A stretch of DNA of 64,000 nucleotides, from the NCBI RefSeq assembly GCF_000003815.2, contig NC_049979.1, forward strand, positions 3,469,531-3,533,530, given 5' to 3'. Made by a program: the position numbers and the translations under genes. The DNA comes from Branchiostoma floridae. Its lineage: Eukaryota > Chordata > Leptocardii > Amphioxiformes > Branchiostomatidae. How positions within the stretch are numbered: the stretch's first letter is position 1; each line of letters starts with the position of its first letter. Under the pieces are notes generated by a model. That model had not been told where the DNA came from. It saw nothing but the letters and a program-made list of their open reading frames with translations, and made no database searches. Below are positions 44,401 through 56,400 of this stretch, one piece after another.

Positions 44401-46855
44401 GTCATTTGAGTTTTCGCCCAGCGACGGTGCCGTTCTCCGGGTCCCTCCGCTGAGCAGCTTCTCCTCACTCCGGTTCTGCAGGATCATCGACCTCGGGTAT
44501 CGACTGGATGTGAGTGTGTCTGTTTGAACCTTTGTTACCTCCATGAAATGTCATGGAGGTTATATTTTTACCTCCATGAAATGTAATGGAGATTATATTT
44601 TACCCTGCGTTTGTCTGTCTGTGTGTGTGTCTGTGTGTAAACAAGATAACTCAAGAACGGCTGGGTGAATTGGTTTCATACTTGGTGTGTTGGTAGTGTG
44701 AGATGAAAGCTGGAAATGAATAGATTTTGAGCCCCCTAGCAGCTTCCCTTGGTATTGCAGCGCAACTTCCGGTTTTGCTATCTCGTGTTCTGAACAAGCT
44801 ATGGTCACGATTTTGGGGTATTAGATAGCTCTTGTGCTCAGAAAAAAATGACATAAGTTTGGGCCCCCTAGCGGCTAGCTTTGGGAAAGCAGGGGTATTT
44901 TTGTCAAAAACTGCTGACGAGAATAACTCAAGAAGGGAACAACGGATTTGCATGATTTTTGGTATGTAGGTACCTTAGACAATGTTGTACAAGATAAGAT
45001 ACTAATTATGCAAATTAGGAATAAATCTGCATAATTGATGAGAATATCCTATCATAGCAGTTTTTCTATGTATCTCTTGTCCCGGGCGTGATATGGTCGA
45101 GACATTTGGGTGGTAGATGGCTTTTAGCGTTATGACAAAGTGGAGCAAGTTTCAGTCCCCTAACATTTAATTGTGGAACTGCAGGGGCGTTTTTGTCAAG
45201 ACACTCCAAAGAGGATAACTGCAGAAAGGAAGGACGGATTGCCTGCATTTTAGGTATGCAGGTAGCTTGGGCAAAGATGTTCATAATGATATGCATTTTA
45301 TGCAAATGAGGACTTAATTTGCATAATCAATGAGGAAATATATACATGTACAATGTATAATTCCATTGTTTGCAATAACTGGACTTCGATAAATGTAACA
45401 CTTGTTAATTGTTATCGGTGGAACATATGCAGATATGTAATATGCAAATGAGGAAATTATTTGCATAAGTTATGCAAAAATTGCAAAACAGCTTAATGAT
45501 TAATGATCTGAATTGGGATATTTACTTGTGACATGTGTACTGTACGTTATTCAATGATAAACATCACCATGCATAAATCATGTTAATGTTAAGTCATTTG
45601 CATGAAATTAACAAAAGCTCTAAATATTCATGAGGTATGAGGTCGCCGAACTCTAGTTTATTCATGAGAGGCTCAAATCGGCCTGCAGGCCGATTTTCAT
45701 TGAGGTCATGTTGGAGGTAAGGGTCAGATAGAATATAACAGAGATATAGATTACGTCGAGTCCTGATAAATCAACATATATCATATACGTCAATGAAGGT
45801 TAGACATCCAAGTACGAGGGGCATTCAATAAGTAATGCCCCTGACCCATTTCCCATAGCAGGATATTAATGAAACTTGGCACAGTTATTAGTCTTTCTCT
45901 TCATAGGAAACACCCAGAGTTTTGCATTTCTCCCATCATTTGATGTAGCTCTGGACACCGTTCTTGTAGGACATCCCAGGTTGGTCCTCCGACAGATGCC
46001 TCATCAATGGCAGAAGAGGGACGACCAGGTCTGGGAGCTGTTTCCACAGACTTCCGACCTTGTTTGAATTCAGGATGCCAGCGTTTTACAAGGTCATATG
46101 ATGGGGCATCATCACCATAAGTTTTTTTCATTTCATCAAAAGTCCCCTTTGGTGTGCGTCCTTTCAAATACAAAAACCGGATCACTGCGCGACACTCAAC
46201 ATGCTCCATTTCACACCTGGTCCATTTCACACCTGACTCAGTTCAAACACCAGTAAATCAGTAACCACAGTTAGTTCAGAGCTGTTTTTTGCAACATAAC
46301 CCATAGACATATGACTCATTACACATGCAAAATTTCATTTAGATCAGACAACTGGAAGTGGGTCAGGGGCATTACTTATTGAATGCCCCTCGTAATAAGA
46401 TACACCAAGCAACTGAATATGAAATCATATCTGTTTCCCTTCTGTGCAATCTGTGTAAATTCCTGAAAAGCAGTACTAGTCCCTGATGGGAGCTTACTCT
46501 GGTAAAAGAATAAAGAAATAAGAATAAAAATATAGAGAAGTAAATAATCTTTTCTGTCTGCTATTCCTAGTCAGTTACTGTGTAGATTGTTTGTTTGTTT
46601 TGACGTGGTCATTGATTGTTAGATATAGAATGACTTCCTCTGTTATTTCATGGCACCCGGCAGGTTGTGGCCAAAATGTCCAGTGCTGGTAGTCCGAAGG
46701 TAAAGATCCCCATCAAGATATGCTCCTGCAGGCACCACCCCCACGGCACCGCCCAGCCTTCCTTTGCAACACCTTGTGCGGCCCCACAGGACAGTGCCCA
46801 AGACAAGACAAGACAATTAGGACAATTAGAAATTGCTATCCTATCAGGGCTCTAG
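41461..46855 (+). CDS. ARR5: alpha-arrestin with truncated, PPxY-less tail; gap inside
   Basis: Exons: A 41461-41578, B 42009-42119, C 42654-42895, D from 43078 (runs into a gap at 43234), E 44291-44509, F 46664-46855 (TAG 46853-46855). With exon D taken as 204 bp like its sisters the product is about 361 aa. The N- and C-terminal arrestin folds are conserved (MEKLRQFAIEFNEGKDVF; HPPNMVRSNRDLRLC). Exon F is in frame through CAAPQDSAQ and is then joined to downstream DNA, adding DKTRQLGQLEIAILSGL before the stop. Compared with ARR6 this deletes both PPAY motifs and exon G. Exons B and C and their intron are nearly identical to ARR6, while D-F match ARR4, so the gene is a mosaic. Confidence 0.78.
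43234..43394. other. Assembly gap (161 N) in ARR5 exon D and D-E intron
   Basis: The N run begins within exon D after GTAGAGAAC and ends inside the repeat block that follows exon D in ARR4. Confidence 0.99.
45815..46392 (-). mobile_element. Internally deleted mariner element, ARR5 copy
   Basis: Same 578 bp, ends and TA flanks (45813-45814, 46393-46394) as the ARR4 copy, with a few substitutions. It carries the minus-strand transposase fragment at 45901-46230 (109 residues, one residue different from the ARR4 copy in the TWDVLQE(Q/R)CPEL stretch). Confidence 0.92.
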
Positions 46856-47339
46856 CCAGCGTCCGTTTTTCCGTCAATTGACGGAAATTTGCTGCGTGTG
46901 ACGGAAAAATTTTAAAACCAATCCGTCAACCTTGACGGACAAAAATTCTTGGTGGAAGCTACAGGTGGTTTGGGGACGCTGTCTATGGCCATAAAAGCCA
47001 CGCACTGTTTGTTTCGCTATTGTTATTATTGTTGACGAAGTGTGTCGGCGCCCTTTAGCATACGATAATCTCATTAAAAACCTGTTTTTCAAGGTCTCAG
47101 TTCAGTCTTTCTAACTCCTGGAAGAGTGTTTTTGCGACAATGGGAATTGGCTGACGGAAAAAAAAATTCGAGCTGGCTAGAGCCCTGTATCCTATATTAA
47201 CTTTTTTATACTGCCACCTTGAAGTTTATATATGCTACAAATATGTGACATTTTGGATAAAATTGTATTGTACTATTGTGTTTTAAAACGATGTGAGCGG
47301 AATGTATTTCAGCTTACAGCCTATATAATATTTATACTA

Positions 47340-47720
47340 CTTATAACCGATTCGTACATTAAGCAGCTTACTCAAGACAGCGGTTTGGACCTGCAGCAAC
47401 TTCCCACAGCGATGGGTGACAAAGAGGGGTGGTGGAAACTAGTTATGTGCAGATTCCGAGCGAGCTCCCCGGAGTGAGTGAGTGAGTGAGTGAGTGAGTG
47501 AGTGAGTGTGTGAGTGAGTGAGTGAGTGTGTGAGTGAGTGAGTGAGTGAGTGAGTGTGTGAGTGAGTGAGTGAGTGAGTGAGTGAGTGAGTGAGTGAGTG
47601 AGTGAGTGAGTGAGTGAGTGAGTGAGTGAGTGAGTGAGTGAGTGAGTGAGTGAGTGCTCCTCTCCCAGACGTGAAAGTATAGCCTGAAGAGTAGGAGGAG
47701 AAATAACTAAACTAATACTA
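47340..47720 (+). pseudogene. Retroelement tail and long (GAGT)n tract after ARR5
   Basis: The LINE-like tail at 47367-47477 repeats that of 38325-38436. It is followed by a GAGT tetranucleotide array from about 47473 to 47656, far longer than in the ARR3 unit (about 27903-27917) or ARR4 unit (38432-38520). The array ends in the shared GCTCCTCTCCCAGACGTGAA. Confidence 0.7.
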
Positions 47721-47820
47721 NNNNNNNNNNNNNNNNNNNNNNNNNNNNNNNNNNNNNNNNNNNNNNNNNNNNNNNNNNNNNNNNNNNNNNNNNNNNNNNN
47801 NNNNNNNNNNNNNNNNNNNN
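47721..47820. other. Assembly gap (100 N) between ARR5 and ARR6 units
   Basis: Exactly 100 N. The sequence to the right joins the ARR6 5' flank, missing much of what the other units have there. Confidence 0.99.
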
Positions 47821-48077
47821 GACGTGAAATAGAGCAGCGTGGAAGGTGACAGACAGTCACCGAAACGTCTGCAGAAGAATAAAAAGAGGTTGTGAACGAA
47901 GAAGACTGTTCGATTGATCTACCAACCTGATGAAACTATTTACGGATTTTGACCCGTAGCACACTTCGGTACTAATTTTGCCGACAACGGTGAATCAGTG
48001 TAGGTCGACTACATGTACGTACAATCAATGGTGAGTTAGAATACATGTAGCTTCTTACGTCTCAGGACAAAGCTGTC

Positions 48078-48132
<55 letters not shown>

Positions 48133-48605
48133 ATGCTGAATGTATGTTACAGAGTCAGTTTTCGGAATAAATGAATGGGTCCTTGAATGAGTTCGTCAGA
48201 TTAGTGAATGACGTCTGGAATCGTATTCTAATGGATTGGCTGTTCGATTTCTTTATTATTTTTGTTTGACGTTATCTAACTAATACTTAGTTAGAATCAG
48301 TGACAGACGGTCATCAAAGCGTCAGCTAGTGAAACAATTTCAAAATAAGATTCATGGCAGGATTTGCGTATATTTCTAGGTATTTATCTTAATTTTTTTT
48401 TTCATTCTTTTCAACATCCCGGCCGGTCCCCGGGTTGGGAATGTGACCCAAGCCTAAGCCGTGGTCTGTCGATAAAAAGCTAGTGGTAACGAACCCGGGC
48501 CGTAAATAGCGTATGTCTTCTCTGTTGCGACCAGTGGAAGTTTAGATTAGCTTTTCAATGAGCTTTACTGATTCGGTATCATTTCCACTTTCCCTTTGCC
48601 CACAG
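47821..48605. repeat. Shortened 5' flank of the ARR6 unit
   Basis: It has the shared TTGCCGACAACGGTGAATCA block and an (AT)n run of about 44 bp (48083-48127). The PIF/Harbinger MITE and the left half of the next MITE are deleted at about 48335. Confidence 0.6.
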
Positions 48606-51600
48606 ATGGAGAAACTCCGACAGTTCGCCATCGAGTTTGATGAGAGGAAGGACGTGTTCGAGCCCGGGGAATTTGTCAAAGGTCACGTGGTCGTTGACCT
48701 GGCAAAGAAAATGAAGATAAAAGGTAATGAAGAAGACGTCGAACAAATAATAATATAACATTGACATATATGGTTACATCAAACAACTTGTTTGACTTGA
48801 GCTTGACTTTTCCTTACCTTCAAATTTGTTTCCTATTGGAATCCAAATTGTCTTCAGCTTTCCTTTGTCTTCCTATTGGACATCTAAAATTGCCTTCATT
48901 CATAGTTAGGGTATAAAAGTAGTTTCTTCCAGATCACTTCAGTGTCACTGACGAAAACTAGCGGATGCTAGTTGAAAAGTCTGTTCGTTTCCAAATCATA
49001 CTGTACAATAAAGGTCTTCATTTATTCACTAAAGCTCATCCAAATTGGAAGCAGAATTTCTGTCAACTTGCAGTATTGCGGGTGACAGGACGTCAAGCTC
49101 TGGATGAATCATAAATAAAGTTTGTGTCCCCTGCAGGTTTGTGGCTGCAGTTCCATGGACGCAGCAAAGTGAGTTTTGACATCCACGATGACGACTACAC
49201 GGCTTCAGAGACATACTTAAGTCACGAGGTCACGCTATTCGGCAACGGTAGGGTAGACCCCCCCCCCCCCCTCAGGACTATGTCACATTTCCTATCTGGG
49301 ACCAGGCCGGGCTGTTTGTGGAAACGAAAAAATAAAGTTTGTGCGAATAGATATGCACAAGTCATCTTTGGTCCATTTTGTGTGTTAAATCGTACTTTTC
49401 TTTCCCCAAATCTGCCAGGCCGGGGCCCTTTGTTGAAATGTGACGTTAGCCTAACCCATACTGCCATAAGTAAAAATGCAGGAAAATAATTTAATAAAAA
49501 TCAGTGTTTGTAAATATGAATTTGTATGGCTTGCCATCACTACTTGGGCATATACCAGAAAAATCCATTGACTTATTACAAATCCCCAGCCTAGAATTGC
49601 ATTTGTGTCTGAAAATGGGCGTGGCCCTGTGGTAATGGATGGCGTCATCATGACGTCAAAATCTGCACAATCCAACGGCTTGCAATAAGACACTTTCGGA
49701 CAAAAACTTTAAGAAGACCGCAAAAGTCCCCAGCCTTGGTTTTCACATACGGCAACATTAAATGGTTCCATTGCAGAGCAAGGACAGACTGGAGACGGTC
49801 CTGTGACGTCACACGTGCTGCCCGCGGGTCGCCATGCCTTCCCGTTCCAGGTCCAGCTTCCTGCCGACGGACTGCCGTGCTCGTTCGAATGGCAACGCTA
49901 CGGCTATGTTCGCTACACCATCAACGCCACCATCGGCAAGCCATACCAGTCCACAAAAAAGGTGTTCAAGGTTCTGGATAAGGGCGAAGAGGATTCTTGG
50001 GAAGGGTTTAGTAGAACCGTGAGTCAGAAAGCTACCATTAACGCTATCATTATAAATTTAGACTGATTTGTGGTTTTGTCCGATGTGTACGGATAAGCTT
50101 TTTTTATAGAATCCAGGATTTACGTTTATGCATAGCAAGATAATTGTTGCCAGGCGAGCCATACTATAACATTATTCAATTCATTCTCCGTTTTGAATCG
50201 ATGACAGCACCCTCCCAACATGGTCCGGTGGAACAGAGACGAAGACCCGGACGTAAGCGAGTGCTGTTCGACCACCACCGGGCCGGTGGAGCTCCAGGCC
50301 CAGCCGGACCGAACAGTCTACTGCCCCGGGGAGGTGATCGCCATCAGGGGGACCGTGGAGAACAACAGTTCCATCGATGACGTCAGGCATGTGGAGGCTA
50401 GGCTGGTGCAGGTAAAGCTAGTTCACTTCTATCCGCGGGTTGACCTATGTCCGATGTCATTATGAGCTGGGTATGTAAGGATATCAAGTCAAAGGACGTT
50501 GATTTCAAACTACAATAAAAACAAACATTGTCATTTGAAACCCGGCCGAAAATGTGTATTTAAACACGTTCAAAAATGCGTGTGTAAACCCACACAGCCA
50601 ATGATGCTTTATCACAGGTCGGAACATTCCATGGGAAATATGTCTCGTGGAGTTCGGTAGATGTCAAAAACATTGTCGAGCGAGTTCGACTCCCTAACTC
50701 CGCCTGCAAGAGAGGGTCATTTGCGTTTCAGTCGCCCAGCGACGGTGCCGTTCTGCGGGTCCCTCCGCTGAGCAGCTTCTCCTCACTCCGCTTCTGCAGG
50801 ATCATCGACGTCGGGTATCGACTGGATGTGAGTGTGTCTTTCATTGAGGTCATGAGGGAGGTAAGGGTCAGATAGAATATAACAGAGATATAGATTAGTA
50901 CATCGAGTTCTGATAAATCAGGTGCTCTGGATGGGCTCATTCGATGCCCCCACCCCCGTAATTTCGAATGTACGATTATAAAATTTCCAGGCAGTGATGT
51001 GCTCGTAAAGTTTTATAATTCCTAAATTTGTTATGACGTAATATGACGTAATTCTGACGTCTTTGATTGACTTTTATGGCCAAAGCGGGAGAATAGTATC
51101 TAAATATATGACACAAAAAGTTAACAATAAAGGTTTCTTTTCAATATTTAAGTCTTCCGAAACTTCTGTTGTCAAAGGTCACCACAACGACGTCAAAATG
51201 ACGTCATAAAATGACGTCATATGTATTTTAGTTATCACTTTCAATCCGCCATCTTGGATCATCTACCTTAAATGTTTTAAGATACACATCTTTTTTAACA
51301 TATTACCCTAAAATCCCATGGAAACGGATAAAAAACGTTCACATGAATGTTTTATGTAAGAAAATACCAAAGATGTTCTTATTATCCCTTCTTATCATCA
51401 CAGATAGCTACATTATACGTAGTTCCTGCATGTACAAAGTTTCCCTTCTTTGCAATATGTGTAAAGTTACCCAGGGCCTCCCGAAAAGCAATAGTGGTCA
51501 ATGACGGGAGCTTACACTGGTAAAAGTATACAGAAATAAAAATAAATAGATAACTAAACAAATAATCTTATCTGTCTGCTATTCCTAGTCAGTTACTGTG

Positions 51601-53051
51601 TAGATTGTTTGATTGTTTGTTTGTTTGTTTGTTAGTTCGTTTGTTTTGACGTGGTCAAGTTGCCATTGATCGTTAGTTATAGAATGACTTCCTCCGCTAT
51701 TTCATGGCACCCCGCAGGTTGTGGCCAAAATGTCCAGTGGTGGTAGTCCGAAGGTAAAGATTCCCATCAAGATATGCTCCTGCAGGCACCACCCCCACGG
51801 CACCGCCCAGCCTTCCTTTGCAACACCCTGTGCGGCCCCACAGGACAGTGCCCAGACCCCCTGTGCAGACCCCCCTGCTTACGCCGACCCCCTTTCACCC
51901 TGTGCGACCCCACACGGCATCGCCCAGCCCCCCTGTACAGACCCCCCTGCTTACGCTGCCCCCCTCCCCAACGTCTCCGGACCTGTAGTCGTCACCCAAC
52001 CAACATCCCGGGTCGCTGCTGCACCTGACCTTGACTGTGAGTGTACGACTGTCGTGTCGTTTTTCACATTTTTATTATTATCATATTGTACCATGTATGT
52101 ACAATTGTACTCTCCAAGCAGAGGTTTGGCTCCTGCTGCTTTTCAAACGTTTTATCGGGCTTTCTATTTTGTCAAAGTCCGCCAGCCAAAGCTAGGTTTG
52201 ACAATACAAGATACAAAAGATACAATACAAAATAGAAAGCCCGATAAAAAGGACTAAAAAAACGTTTAAAAAACAACCGGAGCCTAACCTCTGCTTAAAG
52301 AGTAGTAAAATTGTGCACACAGACCTATAGACTTGTAAGACCCATTAGGACTTTAAATGCTGTAAACTGTATCTCTGTTATATATTTTGCCTGACCCTTG
52401 CCTCTTCCCTTATGACCTTAATAAAAAGCGGCCTTCAGGCCGATTTGAGCTTTCATGAATAAACAAAGTTTCAAACAAAGAAACAAACTACCTCCATCAA
52501 ATATCAATAGAAGGGATATTTTCAGTAGCTTTTGACTGTCTGTTATCAAGATAACTGAAGAAGGGTACGTTTGGTACGTTGGAGTGTGGAGAACACTGGA
52601 AATGATTTGATTTCTAGCCCCTAGCGACTTCCTTAGGTATTGTATCCGTAGAGGTATTTGGATATAGATACAACTGACTCTAATGTGATAACTGACTCCA
52701 TCCTAGCAGCTGTAAAAGTATAACCAATGGAAGATTAGAAACGAAAATTGCCATGTAACCTATAGAGACATTTGTTATTGTACACGTGTAATTTGAACTT
52801 CCTACAATAATTGTATATGTAAATTGGTCATATCTAGAGAAACTGATCGTGCAAGGGTGTGGTCATCTTGAAATCAACCCATAAAATGATGAACAGCATG
52901 TATATACATGTATTTCAATCTCAAGAAGATACATGCCTTTACCTTTGTGCCGCATATCAACTCATTCGGTTAAAATATGAGCCGATTATAGAAACAACTT
53001 GCATTACTGTTTTACCCAGCTTCGTATTTTTTTGTAGCTTCACCCTCGTAG
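48606..53051 (+). CDS. ARR6: alpha-arrestin with two PPAY motifs, 405 aa
   Basis: Exons: A 48606-48723, B 49137-49247, C 49777-50018, D 50208-50411, E 50618-50827, F 51718-52036, and a short terminal piece 53038-53051 ending in TAG. All joins keep phase. Exon F is the best-preserved long form: IPIKICSCRHHPHGTAQ, then two CxDPPAYA repeats with PPAY at 51871-51882 and 51943-51954, then GPVVVTQPTSRVAAAPDLD. These motifs should bind NEDD4-family WW domains. The last exon codes S-S-P-S-stop where ARR1 and ARR2 have PPPSY, so the third site is lost. If that terminal splice is not used, the frame reads through into the intron and a MITE to 52257. Exon D retains the ancestral RDEDPDVSECCSTTTGPVEL loop. 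Likely a functional adaptor. Confidence 0.87.
50930..51372. mobile_element. Internal fragment of a piggyBac-type element, ARR6 E-F intron
   Basis: Sequence such as TATGACGTAATATGACGTAA and CCCATGGAAACGGATAAAAA follows the order of the complete element at 32454-33402 with many substitutions. Neither terminal repeat nor TTAA flank is present. It is a separate, older or differently truncated copy. Confidence 0.65.
52110..52302. mobile_element. CTCTCCAAGCAGAGG-family MITE in the ARR6 F-G intron
   Basis: Left end CTCTCCAAGCAGAGGTTTGG and a degenerate right end (ACCTCTGCTTAAAGAG), flanked by TA (52108-52109, 52303-52304). The interior mirrors CGGGCTTTCTATTTTG and CAAAATAGAAAGCCCG. Confidence 0.8.
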
Positions 53052-53210
53052 ATGGCAAATGTGTGGGGAGCGCCGCCGGGTCTACAGCTCAGCGCTGCGG
53101 ATGTGCAAACTGGAGAACAGACGAAGCACCCTGTAAGTTTGCCCATAACATGGCCACATCAGAACGCACGACTCGGACTACAGACGATGGGCTTTTTGGA
53201 CGGCTGAATT
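53038..53210 (+). pseudogene. Reverse-transcriptase fragment after ARR6
   Basis: Homologous to 27246-27400 (shared GTCTACAGCTCAGCGCTGCG and TGTGCAAACTGGAGA) but more decayed. Its first 14 bases provide the last codons and stop of the ARR6 model. Confidence 0.6.
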
Positions 53211-53238
53211 ACGACACCACCAGCTCTGGCGTGTTGTG

Positions 53239-53447
53239 TAGGATGATGTCACATTTCCACAAAGAGGCCCGGCAGGGCAGTTTTTTTGGGGGGGAACGAA
53301 AAGTTTGAATATAAAAGACAACAAAAACGCAAAACGAACCAAAAAGAAATCAACAACATCCCTTGTGCATTTATTGTCATGAACTTTAATTTTTTCGTTT
53401 TCGCAAACAGACCGTCTGGGCCACGGGTAGGAAATGTGACGTAGGTC
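53239..53447. mobile_element. GGTCACATT-type palindromic MITE after ARR6
   Basis: Ends GGATGATGTCACATTTCC and GGAAATGTGACGTAGGTC mirror each other, with CCCGGC/GGGCC blocks inside. Confidence 0.65.
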
Positions 53448-53459
53448 ATAATCTTCGCT

Positions 53460-56400
53460 TCACCTGTAACGTTATATGCATAAAGTATAGATGAGAATGC
53501 AAATAAGATTCTTGTACAAAAGGTAAGGCAATGCATGATGAGCCTACATGATTTTAAATGGTTATCAGTGATTACTAAAGTAGCGGACGCATGGTGTCAT
53601 GTAATATCTAACGATCTAATATTGGAGTCATTTAAAGATAAATCGTCAAAACGTCATAAAGTTACTTTAGAGCAATGAGAACATGTGGTTTTTGATAAGC
53701 TTGATCAATATTAGAAATCGTGAATACGGACAGGTGGAAAATGGGTAGGAAAACGTACAGGTACCGGTGGCGATACGAGCAAATATCTCTTCGGGAGTAG
53801 TACTTGTATTGTATCAGGGGCTGAAGTGTAGCTTTGCATGCACCCGATATTTATATTTCAGCCATACCATATATGGTATGGTGAAATATATTGTATTCGT
53901 AATGTTTCTTTCTTTCTTTCTTTCTCCTGTCAAATCTTCAAAGCGATTCATCTCCGTCGTTCCGTGACCGAATGACCTGAAATTTAGCACAAAGGTAGAG
54001 TGGGTCAATACCAAGGTGCGTTTTTCTGATTTTATTCATATCTGCCTCTAAAATGATTTTATTGAAGTTTAAAGGTCATGTTTTGACCAAAACTGTATAT
54101 TGTGGCCCCCTGTTCCCTTGAATTACAATGGAATGACCTTAGATTTGGTGTAGATAGGCATTAGATAGTTGGTAAAATGATCCAAGTAAAATTTTTGGTA
54201 TAAACCAATTTCAAATGATTAATTTCTGCACTTTTCTGAGGGGAAATTGGTTTTCTTTCGGTCTTCTCCCGTGAACTCCAGTGACCCCAGAGCCCACACG
54301 TGCCAGGTGCCAGCGGTCTGGGGAGAGCGAGAGTTAATTACTTTATGGACGCCAGCCAATCAGCGACGAGAAAGGCGAATGCTAGTTAATATTCATAAGC
54401 GGGGCCTTGCAATCCCGTATATACACAAACAGATGCACATTACAGCCTTACAGTTGCCATATGGTGCCCTGTGCCCGGTTTGAAATTGTAGTTTGCGAGG
54501 ATTTGGAGTTCAGACAGGGTCATTTGAGCGGTAGCGGACGGTACGCGTGCATTGAACGTTAGTGGCGATGACTTTACCAACATTCCGCATGGCACTATCA
54601 ATCATTTTCGGCAGATTTGGACAGGGAAAATTGGACAGTTTGCGTTTAGTTTTGATACGTAAGTTTGACAGTGGCGAGAATGGATGTATTTTTCCCGAAC
54701 AAATGTAGGTACTTCTAGTATTGTTGTTGTTCTTTTTTGACGTAAACTTTGTACATTAAAATTGTAAGTAACTTTAAACTGCCAGAGTTTGAGCCCAATA
54801 AAACACTCTCAGTACCAGAGTATCACCACTGACCTCCGAAAAGAAACCCACGAACAAGGTAGAAACACCTATCCTCCAGGTCTCGCACGCTACGAGCAGG
54901 AAATTATAACACTCAGACAAGATTACGTCCGATGGCTCAGCGGATTGCATACAAAGTAAAACAATTTAACAGTGGTATGCAGGGGCATATACTACAAAGA
55001 ATTCGAAGGAAAATGAAATAACGTTATACAGATAAAGCCAAATCAAATTAACTTGTTGGTCCTGGGATTTTTCAGAAAAGAAATGAAGCGACAGAGTGGT
55101 AAAATTCTTGTAAAAATTCGAGACGTCTCCGTTTATAATGGCTCATACAAAACAAGAAGAAGATTGAAGTTTTTAGCTTGAAAAAACAACAACACTCCTA
55201 CTACACAGTACCTGCACCTGCTTGACAATTATCAAAATGTATGCCCTATAGCTACTTGCTTAAAAAAAAGTTCACTGCAATGATAAATGTACCCACATCA
55301 CAAGGAGATTATTACGGTATTTAGACCTAGTTATCGAAGTGGAAATTGTTGAATGGCGTCATGTAATTTCATGATGAAAATCTTAATGGAAGATGCGTTT
55401 TTTTTCACTCTCGGAAAAATAGGAGCTGCCGCAATTCTAAAAACCAATCAGTTATGCATAGGCGCTCCTGTGGAAGATTATATTCTTCCATATGGGCCCG
55501 GGGCATATTGGGCAAGCTCTGTTTTGACCTGGAATCAATTCACAATATTAGTTCTCTTTTGGGGATAACTTACAGTTAAAATATTGCATTTTTGCGCAGG
55601 GGTGACTTGGAACAGTCCAATGTTGCGTGGGAATGGGTATGGCTGAAATATGCTGTATTTGCACCCAAGCAAATGTCGGCCTTTCTAGTTGTTTATCAAA
55701 CTATTATATATTGTGATAATCGTATGTTGAGTGAAAATTGTTTTTATTTTCCCAATAATACCAATCGCAATATAGTTTTAGGACACAACAGTTAGCTGGA
55801 AATGTTATATAACCAAGTGGATTTTAGGGTTTACACTTCTACACGGTCTCACCGAGTGTTTTATTGTGTTTCAAATCAATGAGTTGTATAGCTAACGTCA
55901 GTTTTTTTGTGAATCTTTGTACGTAGCAACTTCCGCGGATACCTAGAGATGATCATTCTTCTGCTGTTTACTTGTTAGCTGCTAGAGGTCGCTTTTAGTA
56001 TATGGATGTTACATGTTTGTGTCATGCCGATATTCCCAATGACAGAGCCAAAACTGTATCACTGTTAGACATTTGTTGACAGATATTTCGTTTCTTTGGC
56101 TAGAATCTTACAAAAGAGGTGTGAGACATAAAGCAATGGACATACGATATCTCCTGTTTAAGAGAGGGCCAAGGCCTACATCCTCATTCGGGCTAGGCTG
56201 TCAGTTTTTATTATTTCCCGTACTTCGCAGGAAAGCCGTCTTATTCACGTAGTCCGTAGCCAGGCGACCAAATTTTGTGTACAGTAACTTGCCTCCATTT
56301 ATTTTAGCGTGATGATACGTGGGGGGGGGGGGGGTCAGTTCAGTTCAGTTCATCCTCGGAAAGGTGTTAAGGATGGTTTACCACAGCTTTGGCCTTTGCA

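Noticed and set aside
47372-47860. Minus-strand open frame of THSL repeats
   Set aside because: Product of the (GAGT)n microsatellite and read through an N gap; not a gene.
51721-52257. 178-codon frame reading through the ARR6 exon F donor
   Set aside because: The part up to 52036 is exon F; the extension enters an intron and a MITE. A conserved GTGAGT donor at the same point as in ARR3 makes read-through unlikely as the main product.
55353-55568. 71-codon open frame in the intergenic region
   Set aside because: No recognisable domain, no splice or promoter support, AT-rich surroundings; length is within chance expectation.
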